NCBI GenBank assembly: GCA_019787685.1
Contig: JAHNUO010000014.1
Coordinates: 1,054,001 to 1,118,000 of the forward strand
Source of the DNA: Chiua virens
Lineage: Eukaryota; Basidiomycota; Agaricomycetes; Boletales; Boletaceae
Reading direction: 5' to 3'
Length of the DNA: 64,000 nucleotides
Shown here one piece after another: positions 1 to 11,720 of the stretch (the stretch's first letter is position 1; the number at the start of each line of letters is the position of its first letter). Under the pieces are notes generated by a model, which saw only the letters and a list, made by a program, of their open reading frames with translations, made no database searches and was not told the DNA's origin. The translations under genes were made by a program, and so were the position numbers.

Positions 1-870
1 TTGTGCGATAAGTAACGTGCGCAACATGGTAACATGATGTTGTTGGACGTGTCCATGACGAAGATGCTGCAGGAACTTCAACACGACGTGACGTGCCACG
101 ACGACGATGACGACAGGTCGACGTGGCGACACCCCCTCGTCCCTCCCTTCCCCTTCCCCTCTCTGCCACCCCACCACGGACGGTGCGACGGACGACATGA
201 CGACACCCCCTCATCCCTTTCCCATCCCATCCCCTCTCCCGCTCTCTCTCTGCCACCCCACCACGGACGACACGACGCGACAACACGACATGACGTGCCA
301 CGACGACGATGGGTCGACGTGACGACACCCTCTCCTTTTTTCTGACGACTCCACCTCCCCACACCTTTCCCTCCTTCGTGCCACCTGGACACGACGCGAC
401 AACGACGTGACACATTGTCGCACCGTCCACGTGTCGTGTCCGTCTCCTCCCCTTCTCTCTTTCCCCCCACCTTTCTCCTCTCCCTCCCACCTCTCATCTG
501 CAACAACAAGATGTCGACAACACGACGCGTGGACGATGCGACACATTGTCGCATCGTCCACGTGTCGTGTTCACTTCCTTCCTCTCTCTCCCCTTCCACC
601 CGCACATCAATTCGTCCCGCCACATGGACACAATGACGACGACGACGACGACATGCCAACATGACGTGACAACGATGCGACACATTGTCGCATCGAACTT
701 CGCCCCCCCCCTCTCTCTCTTCCCTTCCACCCGTAAGTCGACTCACTGGCATATCAGCACCTGGACGCGATGACGAACGAGACGTCAGCACGACGTGACG
801 ACGATGCGACAATGTGTCGCATCGTCCACGCGTCGTGTTTGCTCCCCCCTTCTCTCTCTTCTCTCTCTCC
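1..870. repeat. Tandem repeat array with long palindromes
   Basis: The segment is made of CGAC/GTCG-rich blocks separated by pyrimidine-rich blocks (CCCTTCCCTCTCTC type). A motif containing CACATTGTCGCA recurs near 411, 542, 681 and, in inverted form, near 808, giving a unit of about 127 to 139 bp. Around 521-570 the motif forms an almost perfect hairpin: about 24-bp arms, one mismatch, 3-nt loop CAT. Open frames on both strands here are Arg/His/Pro-rich translations of the repeat and I do not accept them as genes. Similar CGAC-rich sequence recurs at 42230-42420, so this is probably a dispersed satellite family. Confidence 0.75.
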
Positions 871-890
871 GAGTCCCCTTCCACCCAGCC

Positions 891-1033
891 TAGGCCCAAG
901 CCCCAGCTTTCAGGACGGGCCGGGCCACCATCAAGGGCTTCTGGGGGCTCAGGGCTCGGCGTGTGATGTTACAGGGCCCAAGCCCCCCTAAGCCAGGCCC
1001 GAGCTGGGGCTTTCAGGCCAAGCCGGGCCGGCA
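891..1033. repeat. GC-rich short repeat pair
   Basis: Two related GC-rich blocks of about 35 to 40 bp lie at roughly 891-925 and 994-1033. Both contain AGCTTTCAGG or GGCTTTCAGG followed by a GGGCCGGGC core. They directly abut the truncated coding fragment that follows, so they may mark a rearrangement boundary or the end of a short non-autonomous element. I could not find flanking target duplications. Confidence 0.35.
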
Positions 1034-1446
1034 CAGCACTGGAGTCAGACACATCTAAGGATGGTGGTAAAGACGACAGAAACAAATTTGGTAAGAGTCA
1101 CCCTTTGACCTATGTACTCGGACTAATAGTGATGAACATTTTGTTCAGAGGCCGCTTACTTTGACATCCGAAACTGGCCGACACACAATGATACAGCTGC
1201 AAGTGCACTCAAGTCAATAAAGGAGACACATCGTGTTGTCCCAATCCCTGCATATGACTTGAGTGGTAAACTCATCAAGCCAGACGCCTATTGTGCACAG
1301 CTAGAAGGGGCATTAGTTGAACTTTATTTCAACTTGACCCATTGGTCAATCTCAGCTAAGGGTACTGGAACAACACCTACTGATGTCTACACAGCAGATA
1401 TTATTATGATTCATGTGCTTTCTGCACCACGTACCCTCCTCTCAAG
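1030..1446 (+). pseudogene. Truncated hypothetical protein fragment
   Basis: Two coding blocks are joined by a good 58-bp GT-AG intron (GTAAGA donor at 1091, CAG acceptor ending 1148). The joined frame reads through KDDRNKF into EAAYFDIRNWPTHND and continues to about 1440 (ending near DIIMIHVLSAP). There is no convincing start: the frame opens inside the GC-rich repeat, and the 3' end loses coding character before the Plavaka element begins. I do not recognise the family. It resembles uncharacterised basidiomycete proteins only in style. Most likely it is a gene cut by repeat or transposon insertion. Confidence 0.4.
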
Positions 1447-1599
1447 CAATATTAGCCGATGCCAGTCGGCCCTTCCCGAGTATCGGAGTTGGGGCAGCTT
1501 TATCCAAGTCTTATCATTCAAATCAGCTTACTTAACTGAGCTCTATCGCTCGCAACTGATTATTGCGTTGATCCGTCACATTGATTCATCTACTAGTAG

Positions 1600-4500
1600 C
1601 TACGACTCATCATCCAGATCATCTGTACCTATGGGTTCGTACAGAGTATCGAAACTCTCCTTGTCCGTATAATAGTTGAGATAGAATTCGTCATACATCT
1701 CCTGAGATGTCGCCGTTGTCACCGTGCGATCTATGGAAGCCCCGAAGACGGGCACCAAATCAATTGCCTGAGTGACCTCCGTCAATGGGATGACAAGTCC
1801 TGTACGTGCCAACCCTGGGTGAAGGTCAGAAAAAACTCGTTTAAGCCTCCACAGCCGGGTGTCTGGCTCGTTGTCTGGAGTAGCAACGACCTCGAATGGT
1901 TGAACGTAAAGAAGGGGAAGATCCAGGAAGCCAGGAAGTTTGACTTTAGAACGAGAGGGGCTGGCTAGCTGAAAGATCACCCTAACTTGAGCAACAGGAT
2001 CTGGATACACAATCAGTATCGATTCTGTGTAACGCACAATAAAACAAACGCTTGCGCCCAGGGTTATGTTCGCTTTGGCCATCCGTATTCAGGAGAACTG
2101 CATCGCAGTGTCCAAGTGGGAAGTGGACCGAAGGAGGCTTGGCTTGGACCGCTTGACTGGGTAGGATCGTCGATGGGGAGGAGGTCGTTTGCTGTTGAAC
2201 GCGGAACTTGTACCACACCTTGACCTTGCTGAACGTCTGCAGGATCTGCTGGGCATGGTTACCACCGGTACAATGCATAACGTACTCCTGTAACTTGATG
2301 ATAAAATCGGGAAGCGCATATATGCCACACGTCTCGACTAAGCTAAGATATGAACGGTCAGGAGCCTTAGTGACCGTCATTGCTGCCTCGACACCATCGG
2401 AGATGAAACCGTTTGCGAAATGATTACGGAACGGGCGGGGGGCTTTGAAACGGAATTGTTCTTGAGGAGCAACACGAGATACCCAGGCCATGGTTGGATC
2501 CGTGTAAAATAGGCGTGCTTCCTCGTCAGCGGCGTTCACCAGGGGTTCGTTGTGTTGCTGAAGCAAGAGATACAGGTCGAAGGAACGCATGCGTTCCTCA
2601 CGATCGAGAATACGGACAACCTGCTCAGCGAAATCCCTTTGTCGGCTCGTTCGTGTGAATGGCATTTTACAATGGGTTATGAGGAGGCGCTCGCTAACAT
2701 CGGCAGTATACTGCGGTAACCCACCACTGTTCCTGATAGCGGAGGTAAAGCTTAAAAACAGCTCAAGCTTCGGGATGTTAAAGTCCTCCTTGACTGTTTT
2801 CTTCCCTCGACGTGCACCAGCTGCAAGGATAGCGTCTTTTGACGCATGAAATTCGGCCAGTGAGGCTTCCATCCTTCGGATCGACGTTTCTGTGTGCACA
2901 GGTCGTTGCGCTTGATAGATAAAGTCCATGAGAGCTCTGACAGACCGAACCATCTCGGGGGGTGCGGCGCCCGCGATCATAGCGACAATGGTACGTTGGA
3001 TATCGCGGTGTTCTCGTCCGGTCATTTGTTTCACATGTGAGACCCCCGACGTGAAGTGGCGTACTCCAATGCGCCGATGATGAGCTTTGTAGCGAGCATC
3101 AAGTTCGTCATTTCCAACTACCTCCTTGCACCATGTCAAGATATGGTCGAAGAAAAACTTGTGAAGCGTATGGAGTATTTCAGGGAGGAGGAAGCTGGAT
3201 ACTTCGCTGTTCATCCAGTCGCGCCAGCACGGGAGGTGAATACCGATAAGGCAGAACTCCTTACACAGTTTCTGAAAGTGGTCGAGGTTCCATGGATCGA
3301 CCTTGAGGCTCAGGTCATGAATCAACTGTAGAGTCTGTGATCCAGTGCGACTAGGCTGACGTTCGGCGTCGCCAAATTGCTTGACCGTTGCCAACGTGAT
3401 TGGGGATGCGTTTTTGTTCGTGCATGCGATTGTCTGTGCTTCTGGGAGGTCTGCTGTCCATCCAGCAACCGGGGTGAAACAGTAACGTGTGTTGCCGAAC
3501 GGATCAACCAAGAACGATCCTACATTGGCTGCGCGTTTCAGATTTGCGGTGACAATATCGACACATTTGTGCCAGACGCGGGACTGAAGGATAGTCTGAT
3601 AGTCGGGATGAGTGTTGAATTTAGGTATTGGCATGAAAGCAACGCATCGCCAGGCGTGGGATGTCGCCTTCATACGAACGTCCGAATCTATGTTTCCGAT
3701 CGTAATGAAAAGGGGGTGCATTTCCAGTCCACCTGTCTGCCTCGTCACCGGCGTTTTATCTGATGCAGCGATGATGGGCACAATGGTGGCCCCAGCGGGC
3801 AAAGACGACTGCCTACAACGTTAGCACCAAGCAATTAGTTAGAAGACAACACAGACCTGGATACGAAACGCTTCATCGGCCGTGAACCATTCTCCATACT
3901 CCCTATCGTCGCCATCCCAAACTTTGATGGGGTCGAATGTCATGTTCTGACCGAAGATCGGATTTCCAAAGATACTCTGCGCAACATCTAACCCGTCCCG
4001 CCATATTAACTGGATCTTCTTTTCAACTTCATAGCCGTCCACTTCGAGTTCCGTGACTTGCCACTTCGGCCCAGATGGTAGGAGGTCCATCCAATCCAGC
4101 AACTCACGAGCTGATGAAAATGCCGGTTTGGGTTTATTATCAAACTGGTCACGAAGGAGATTGATTAATACGAGAGTCAGTAACAATGAGTAGCGTTACC
4201 CAAGGAAGTTGAAGAAATGCATTGATTTGTGTTTGTGTGAAATTCTCGACGAGAAACTTGCCAAGAGACCAGTCGTCGCGGCTCGGAAAGGGCCAGTACA
4301 TATTTATCTTCCTGTTCTCGTTGTACACATCGTCTTGGAGCCGTTGAAGTGTGTTCTTGCCTGGACCGTATGTATGACCTGAGGTTGGATGGTATTGCGC
4401 TGATCGACTATCGCGCTGAGACGAGCGAAGGGCAGGGGGGAGAGAATAAGTGTAAGGCAACGATGGTGGATGGCATGATTTGACTGGATCATTCAGATGG

Positions 4501-4697
4501 GCAAGTACAGCCGTCATTGAGATGAATGTTGACCCGCAGTTAGGGCAAATTGGTGCGAGAGCAGGGTTGCGGTCACTGTGATACAATGAACTCAATGAGT
4601 GGGTTGTCCATGCTGACGAAATTAAGATATAGATACACCTTGCGTCGGGGTTCAGTCCATGTGCAACTCGGAGGGTTTGTTCAGCAGCAGCCGACAT
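1600..4697 (-). pseudogene. Plavaka-type DNA transposase, element 1 (decayed)
   Basis: A multi-exon transposase of the basidiomycete Plavaka (CACTA/EnSpm-related) group. The N-terminus, from about 4697, carries a zinc-finger-like CPNCGSTF...H...CH motif. The next exon (about 3839-4180) has the conserved RELLDWMDLLP and IFGNPIFG region. The catalytic exon (1982-3802) has ASDKT and ADLPEAQ, the two acidic positions expected of the DDE/RNase H-like core, then ELDARYKAHH, TGREHRDIQ and DFNIPKLELF. The beta-rich C-terminal domain (VAQVRVIFQL... to the stop at 1600) lies in another frame and overlaps the catalytic exon at 1982-2082 with no room for an intron. A frameshift at about 2050-2090 therefore breaks the gene. 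The 5' end is about 90 bp from the divergent gene at 4787. Confidence 0.8.
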
Positions 4698-4786
4698 GGC
4701 TACTATAGGGGACAACTTGAGGCGAGAGAAATTCTACCAAGTCTTTCTAACTCCGCAGCCAGTTGCTCCAATCAACAACGACCAAG

Positions 4787-5709
4787 ATGCGCCTTCAAAC
4801 TCCTCCCCCAAGTTCCCCCCTGGCTCATCGTTCTGCGAAAAGATATGGTAAGCATACATTTTTCAAAGCCATTAACCCCTGACCTTGTTCAATGGGAAAG
4901 GTGCCCTTGAGGATGACCGTGAGGACTGTGCCACACATACTATATGTCTCCCCCCTATTGTGCATCGCTTATCAACGATTTCAAAACGTGCACGCAGCAA
5001 ATTTATGCCTTACGAAAGGTCGGGTGGACCAAGTGCACTTGAGCTCCGATTCACAGAGAAGTCGCTGGGAAGGGTTGATAGTAGCGACATTACTCTGGAG
5101 GACATACGAGAGCCCGAGGTAAGTCTCATGATATTTCCCTATAATTTGTCTGACTCATGATTGCAACCTCAGAGCAGATCCATTCTTCTTCGTGGTCTGA
5201 CGAGTCTGTCTGATAGAGCTATGCGTCAGGCTTTAGAAGCAAGGCAGGCTGATCGCGAATCTAAGCGCCTGCGAGCTCTCTCCACAGCATGGGAAATTGA
5301 AGCATCAGATCGACATAGAAATCTCCTCCTCACTCTACTTGAGGATGACACTCGGCATTTGAATAAGGCAGCTAACGAAGTCGCTTTTTTTGAGAAGGTG
5401 TTGGAACGACGTTCGGTGAAGGAACTGGAGAATGATATAGACTTTGATGTCGGGGCCTATGGTCAGGACTTGAGGTCACTCTCGGTGGTGGACGAACGCC
5501 TCGACCAACTGGAGGAGGAAATGGCCCGTCGTGTGGGTGGGCTTTCTGCGGAGGATGAGACTCCCGACCGATTAAACGCCATCCTGGCGGCAGCAGTATC
5601 AGCGGAATCTGATGGCGGGATCGATGAAGATGGGGTCAATGCCGAGAAAGAAGAGGTTGACAAAGACGATAGTCTCATGTGGTCCGGGAGACCCAATTTC
5701 TCTAGATAA
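4787..5709 (+). CDS. Hypothetical protein, three exons
   Basis: Three exons join in frame. Exon 1 is 4787-4847, then an intron 4848-4900 (GTAAGC...AAG). Exon 2 is 4901-5118, then an intron 5119-5172 (GTAAGT...CAG). Exon 3 is 5173-5709, ending in TAG. The product is about 271 residues. Exon 3 is highly charged and probably helical (ARQADRESKRLRALSTAWE, RLDQLEEEMARRVGG) with an acidic tail (EDGVNAEKEEVDKDDS), suggesting a coiled-coil protein. I do not recognise a family. It is divergently arranged with Plavaka element 1, about 90 bp apart, and is followed on the same strand by the DUF6532-like gene, so it could be host DNA or an accessory gene of the element. Confidence 0.5.
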
Positions 5710-5925
5710 GGTACGCGTTTAAGTTGCCGCTAATAATATTTCTATTGACTTCAGAACACAGGTATTCCACGAAGCACCCCAATTTTGTATTTGTTGTACG
5801 GTTTGACGTCTACAAGCCACGAAGTTCTTGATCGCCGAGCATCCATAAGTGGTATTGAGCTTATCTTGTGTACGTATTAAGCCTTGCGTGAGGAGCGTGA
5901 TCACTCTCTACTTTGTACTCGGTCA

Positions 5926-7593
5926 ATGTCGAAGAGAGGGAGAAAATCCAAGGTATGTCCTATGACTCCTCACTGATGATCATCCTGATCTCTGACCGAT
6001 CGTATTCATACCAGACAAAAGCAAAATTTGCTGAGTCTTCGCGACTAAATCAATCTGGGAAACCTGTTGAGAGCCAGATCGGAGTGGCCGCTGAACAGCC
6101 GATGCATCCAGCGGAGATCCAGCGTATGCTCCAGCTTGAGCGACTCGGTCCAACTCTGGATGATCGTGACGATCCCAACATCGCCGGTATCTATTACCCA
6201 TCTGCTCCACAACCCGGCCCCAGTGGGGATCCTGGACCAAGTCGTGATCACTCTCTTCATGCTGCTAACGTACTTCAACCCCCATATTCCTTCGGCAACC
6301 CGAACGTGCAAACCAGCAGCGCCGCCGCGTCCTCCTCTCGTATCCATGGTATACACCCTACATCCGTGGTACATGGTTACTCCAACTCATCCCAATACCA
6401 CCCTGAATTCCCCCCCGACTTGAACTACGCACCTTTAGCCATCACACGGCCGCGACCTAACTTAGCTGGGATGCAAATCCCTTCGTTGGATCTCGATGGG
6501 ACTCGGATGCACGGATCCTACGTGATTAGTACTCGTTCCACCCCATACCCGCCGATAGGAATTTCTCCACGCCCCGGAGAAGTGAGGCAGGGTGAACGTT
6601 TCAGCATATCAGCTGGCCAGTCCGTCATTCGCTCGGTAGGCCAAGGTACTCGAGTCACCAGGAATATCAGCCGCGTTCGGCTCCCGCCCGTCACACGACC
6701 TCCAAGTCCAGTCGAAGCTGCTACCAATACCAACCAACCCGAAAATACTGCGGCTACGACACGACACGCTCTCACCCCAGCGACAATCGAATCGATACGT
6801 ACTGGTGCACGGTCAAATTTTAAAAGAACTCTATTTGCCGATACCCTCCTTCCCGATTCTACGAAACTTGCTACGATGATTCGAGACGCATTGTTCAGCG
6901 CTGCGGTCCAACACTTAGGAGGTACGTTCATTATGCTCATTCGTTCATTCGTTCGTTCGTTTCCTTGTCACATCACAGATGGCGTCAGTAACTGGTTAGA
7001 GAAGGACGCTGTGACCGAGTCGAAGAAATTGAAAGACGTTGCCAACAATATCCGCAACGACTTCAAGTACGCGGCACGATTGCTGGTTCCCCAGCTTCAC
7101 GGTCTCACGCTCCCGATCAATATCCGGTCGCAAGAGGCCATGTTCAGGCAGCAGCGAGTCGCTACGGTTCTAAGCAATTTTTCATATCTTGATGACGTCC
7201 GAATGGCATGTTCATTTTTTACTTCATTTCACTCAGGTGCTCACGCATGCTCAGGTCGATGGATCTGCTGCAGTAGTCCCATTTGGACACCCAGCAGTGG
7301 TGCAAATCATTTTGCACGTGCTCTGGAAAGACAACTACGCTACATACCTACCGGACAACACGAACATCGATGCGGTTGTCACGTTTGCTGGCACCGTCGT
7401 ACGTTGGGTATTGCAAGACCACAGTAATGTTTCTGTTTCCCAGAGCGAGTTTAACACTCGCGAGCATCTCCCGATTCACGTACAGCTCGTGCAACGACTC
7501 AATACTCTTCAGGGTAGTGAACTAGAGAGGTACAGAGAACTAACTAGTGATATCTACGCCCGCGGCCAAGAAATGATAGGTCTTGCACTGTAG
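5926..7593 (+). CDS. DUF6532-like basidiomycete protein
   Basis: The ATG at 5926 opens a short basic exon (MSKRGRKSK) ended by a GTATGT intron (5953-6014). A long Pro/Ser-rich disordered region follows (about residues 10-270). A further intron lies at 6922-6978, inside HLGG/DGVSNW. The C-terminal half is helical (LFADTLLPDSTKLATMIRD, NIRNDFKYAARLLVPQ, VVPFGHPAVVQIILHVLW, FAGTVVRWVLQDH) and has the layout I associate with the DUF6532 domain of Agaricomycetes. The junction between the 7140-7205 segment and the last exon (from about 7237 or 7255) needs an intron whose donor I cannot fix, because the obvious GT sites leave the wrong phase. It is either an unusual site or a small lesion. Function is unknown. 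Confidence 0.6.
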
Positions 7594-7849
7594 ATAGTTT
7601 CGTTGATACGTTGATTATCAATCAATCTTCTTATCTCGCTCAGATTACCTTTTGTTTACCAAGGTCCCTTAACTTGGAAATGCGTGAACAAAATTTGTCA
7701 CGGGATCTCCCGATAAGGGGGGAGGGAACTTTACTGATTGAACCATTTCGAACCCTACTACATGCTCGTGCTCGTGTATTTATACTTAGGCCTTCATCTG
7801 TTCCCACCAGTCAGCTGTCAGTTTATCTAGCGCATTGATCTAACGCGCT
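7594..7849. other. Intergenic, no feature seen
   Basis: The 3' flank of the DUF6532-like gene. It contains only short frames without recognisable similarity, and the decayed Helitron remnant begins on the other strand at about 7850. Confidence 0.5.
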
Positions 7850-8260
7850 GAGACGCGCATCTTCTGCCCGCAGGTGTTCACTTGGGTGTGTCGTAAACAG
7901 CTTTTCGTCAAAGTCCCTCAGCAATCGAATGCTTTCGCGACCTCAACTGCGCGATAGAGCCAACGTATACATTGAACGCTGTTAGGTCTCCCGAGGGCGG
8001 TGTCCCAATGTCAACCACAAGTCTCTCAATAGTTTATCCTTGTGACCAGTAGTCTGTGAACGCGTATGCCCTTGTGAGTGGTAACTGCTACCGCTTGATC
8101 GTTTTATCCATCACTTGGTGCTGAATGTGAAATGACCGCTCCATTGGGACAAGTGGTAGCACGTCCTCTTCCAATCCTTCCAGCTTCTTCGCCTTGGTTC
8201 GATGTAGCTTCACCAAGACATACTACGGTCCTGACCACCATTCTCCATAAGCCTGGCACC
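7850..8260 (-). pseudogene. Remnant of Helitron helicase C-terminus
   Basis: Translated on the minus strand with stops, the segment reads LEEDVLPLVPMERSF, then QLPLTRAYAFTDYWSQG and VVDIGTPPSGDLTAFNVYVG. This matches block for block the better preserved helicase tail at 54830-55300 (LPLTAAYAFTDYRSQGQTI, IDIGTPPTGALTPFNIYVA). These are helicase motifs V and VI. In-frame stops replace the residue after the first motif and one in the R-finger region. It is clearly dead. Confidence 0.75.
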
Positions 8261-8436
8261 TTCACTATTTCGTGTAACAATACGCACCTCGCTCGCACGT
8301 TCTTCGCGTTGCACATCATTTGGTGCTTCCTCTGTTGTTGGCAACGTGTCATTCTCTTTCATGCTACTTCGGCGAAGACTACACGTACAGGGAGGGGTCA
8401 GCGTTTGTTATCGATTCAGCTTTGCAAACATCTTGC

Positions 8437-9486
8437 TTACGCTTCGTGAGTCTCTGGTTGTAAATCGGCAAATGCAGCTTCTAGATGCCGTTGGACAACT
8501 GACCAATACAATGGGACGTAGTGGTGGGAATGGAAGGAATCTCCATAACTAAGAATATAGGCCACTACCTGAGGGCCTGACAACACCATTTCGCGATTGA
8601 TTGGTTGCTGACAGCGAAATAACAACAACCGGTTCCGTTCCAGCGCATCCGAAAGGTGGGCGCTGTGTGATTCGTGGTACATTAGTGCTTTCGCCATCAA
8701 TGCAGAAATATTATTGTTCTTCGACTGTTTCTTCGTTGCATATAACGTTGTGTACCACATTACATCCTTCGTATCTCTGCCGTTGGTGAGTAGTTTGATG
8801 TCATTGTTGCAAAAGAGTGACGTTGAAATTGCAGGACAGAAATTGTTCATGAACCCGTATGTTCTCTTTGGCGACCAATTCCCTGCATCATCAACAACAT
8901 CTTCTACACTGGTGGGCCATGGTGCACGTCGTTTGCATGACAACCGCCCGTGGTTATCATAACGGAGGGAGGACGATATTGAACATGAGTGAATCTGGCT
9001 CGCCCGAACGACACGTTTTTCCAGATCACACATTTCAGATTCCCAATTGAATCCATCTGGATCAGGGACACGGGAATACCCAATCTGTGTATCATGAGGA
9101 GTGGAGCGAATGGTGTCTTCGTCAAGACTGTCGATGTGAGCACGTATGTTCTCTCTAATGAACCGTTGAATTTTATCTTGAAAATCCGGAGTTCTAAGCA
9201 GTTCTCGCAGTTCATAGACATTCGGTGTGTTTTCCAGCCAGACGAACGTATGAAGGTGAAGAGTACCTCGCCCTTGAGCCTCAACCACGCCAAAGTATGC
9301 GCTGATGTGTCCAAGAGCCCCCATACGAGACTTGACCGGAAACCGATCGGCATGAATACCAAATAATGTTGAAAACACAGTGTCAATGATGAAGAAGAAG
9401 TATTTCGCCGCCGCATAAGGATCTTTGGCGATATTCCTTGCTCTTTTGTGCATGTTCGGTCCGAGTACCTGTGAAAAATGGTCCAT
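8437..9486 (-). pseudogene. Helitron Rep (HUH endonuclease) domain
   Basis: The frame starts MDHFSQVLGPNMHKRARNI and contains KSRMGALGHISAYFGVVE followed by the HUH motif in GRGTLHLHTFVWLE at about 9260. This is the rolling-circle nuclease signature of Helitron_like_N proteins. It continues through LLTNGRDTKDVMWYTTLYA and ends EAAFADLQPETHEA at a stop. In complete Helitrons a helicase of several hundred residues would follow; here only its extreme C-terminus is present. Confidence 0.75.
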
Positions 9487-11180
9487 GTCGATTTCCTCCC
9501 CTGCAAAAATTTGTGTAACTGGTCTTGAATGTCATTAGGATTGATTGTGGTCCACAAAGAAGGGCCCCCGAGCATGAGCGTTGTCCCCCATATACATCCG
9601 CGATACAAGGCTCGACAGTTATCTGACCCTGTAACACGGCTAGATGAAGCATATACGTGTTTCCGCAATGTTTGGATCCGCGAGTCAGTTGGCTTCTGGC
9701 CTTGTGCCTCCTTGTCTGCTGCTTGACGCATATCACTAGCAGTGATTGACGCCAACAGGTGCCGATTTTCTCGAAATCGTGTCGTTGCATTTGGATCCGT
9801 GCAGACGTCATCGCTTTGCGTTTCTGCTGAATGCCAAACACAACAAAAGGAAATGTGTGGTGGGTGCGGAAGCGTCGATCAAAATATTGCATCGACCATC
9901 GGGCGTGTTCATTGAAGGATACAACCGGAATTCGATCTGCCTCAAAACCGCCTTCCCCGTATGGAAATAATGTGGGGAATGAAACAGTCAATGGGTTGAC
10001 TTCCCGCACATTGCCTTGTATGTCACGGCCAAAATCTGTAGCTGCGTTCTGGCTGTGGCGAACAGCATATGCTCCTTCTCCGAGTCTCCCATCGACAATG
10101 AGATCTTGAAGCCCATATTTCATCAATTCGTTCAACTCGACATGATGCAAGTCTACATCCGCAACCCCCAAAGACTGAAGCGGAATTACTGTCCCTCCTA
10201 TGCGAGTACTTAGACAGGGATACATGTTTCGACAAAGACGTAAGAGACATACGGTCTTCACTTGGGAAAAATATATCCGTGTTTTGCTCATCGAGATCTG
10301 TCGCATCTTGCACTTGCCGATCAAACACTGCACAAAATCATCAATCACTGCTAGCACATCCTCTTTGGATGCAAATGAAGGTGTACAGGTAAACCTACTT
10401 TGTGAATCAAACTCGTTCGAGGGAACATATGTTGCACTCTCGCGGTTTGCGACAATCTCTTCCGTTTCTTGCCGAACAATTCCAAGCAACTCGTTGGGAA
10501 CATCATCTTCGGGAAGTTCGGCGAGGCGTTCATTCAAAATCTTTGTATCATTATACTGAGGGTTATTGTTCTTCAACCACAATAATGCATCATGCACGAC
10601 TCGGCACCGAACACGAAATGTGGACTTCAACCAATTTTTGGGAAGCTTTTGTGCGCCAACATATGTGATTACTAAAACTGATGGCAAAGACATAACAGGT
10701 GGTGGCATCAGCCAACATCTTCATCACATCGTCAGTGTTCGAGTTATACAGTGTGACGTTGCCTCGGATTGCCCTTTGTAGACTGCTTGCATCCACGTGA
10801 CGGCTCTCCTTGGGATACAACTTGACAACATAGACTTTCGGATAAAGACGAGCAATGAGCAATTCTTCTGGTAATGTCAGCATCGCTAGTTCACGAGGAA
10901 CTTCCCCAATCCACATGTTGTTCGCAAGCGCTAGCTTTGGCCGTCGATCTTTTGCCAATGCATGCAAACACTCCATGCACGTCCATCCCTCAGCATTCTC
11001 TTCCCTCGACAATAATTGATCGGTTTGCACAAGTAACCCACGCCATAACTGATGACCAGGATGAATTATCGATGGCACCAAATGCTTGTCAACGTGCGGA
11101 ATGTCTGACACACGCTTTAGTTGACCTAATGGTAACGGTTGCATCATCCAATAACATCCTTTAAATCTTATTGTGCTCAC
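9383..11180 (-). pseudogene. Helitron N-terminal DUF6570 region
   Basis: Two overlapping frames encode the zinc-binding and DUF6570-type region found upstream of Helitron Rep domains in fungi. The upstream part has GWTCMECLHALAKDRRP, LALANNMWIGEVPREL and LTLPEELLIARLYPKVYVV. The downstream part has VITYVGAQKLPKNWLKSTF, LWLKNNNPQYND and LPEDDVPNELLG. The frame changes near 10590-10708, and again near 9750 before the Rep block, by indel or intron. Other frames in the same DNA contain longer but meaningless translations. Confidence 0.7.
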
Positions 11181-11720
11181 ATTGATTCGCCATCACTTCA
11201 CGTACACAAACAATACAAACATGCATTGAGAGTGCTGCATTAGAAGTGGCTTCCCTAAAAGCCCGAAATGCATCCTTGCGTTCTTCTGCAGATGGTAAAT
11301 CAAGGTACGTTGACTCAGAACAACTACATCAAACACATGGGATTCAGGTTGAACATACTAGAATTATCAAACATACCTTGCTCGTGCTGCATCTTCTTCA
11401 TTCAGCTCAGTCTGTTGCATATGAGTACTCGCATCCCGCATCTGCTGTCTCCGGTTTGCCATAAATGATCGCCGATAATCTCGACGATGTTGCACTGCTT
11501 CCCTTTTCTTGCGCTCTCTTGCCAGTCGCACTTGTTCTTGTATATGATCTGATTGACTTTGCAAAATATTGATAATATCGACCTAAAATAGATGGCGAAC
11601 ACCTTGTGGGAACAAGTTGGCTGGCACAACAGCTGCCAGCTCATCCTTTGTGAGTGCACCCACAAATTCTTTGCGGATAGGCAGCGACATATGGAGGAAA
11701 TAGAGAGAAAGCGCTCATAG

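Larger units (their letters stand above)
7850..11720 (-). mobile_element. Helitron, internally deleted and frameshifted
   Basis: Reading the minus strand from 11720 down: an N-terminal exon with LTKDELAAVVPANLFPQG (about 11600-11700), a basic segment (ERKKREAVQHRRDYRRS, 11367-11564), a DUF6570 block (9383-11180), and a Helitron-like Rep block (8437-9486). The sequence then jumps directly to the last part of a Pif1-like helicase (7850-8260). The helicase core with Walker A and B is absent. Several frameshifts separate the blocks and the helicase remnant has in-frame stops, so the element is non-autonomous. I could not place the TC and CTRR termini with confidence. Confidence 0.8.

Noticed and set aside
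78..899. A 273-codon Arg/Gly-rich minus-strand frame
   Set aside because: It follows the tandem repeat and its hairpins exactly, with no start context or motif.
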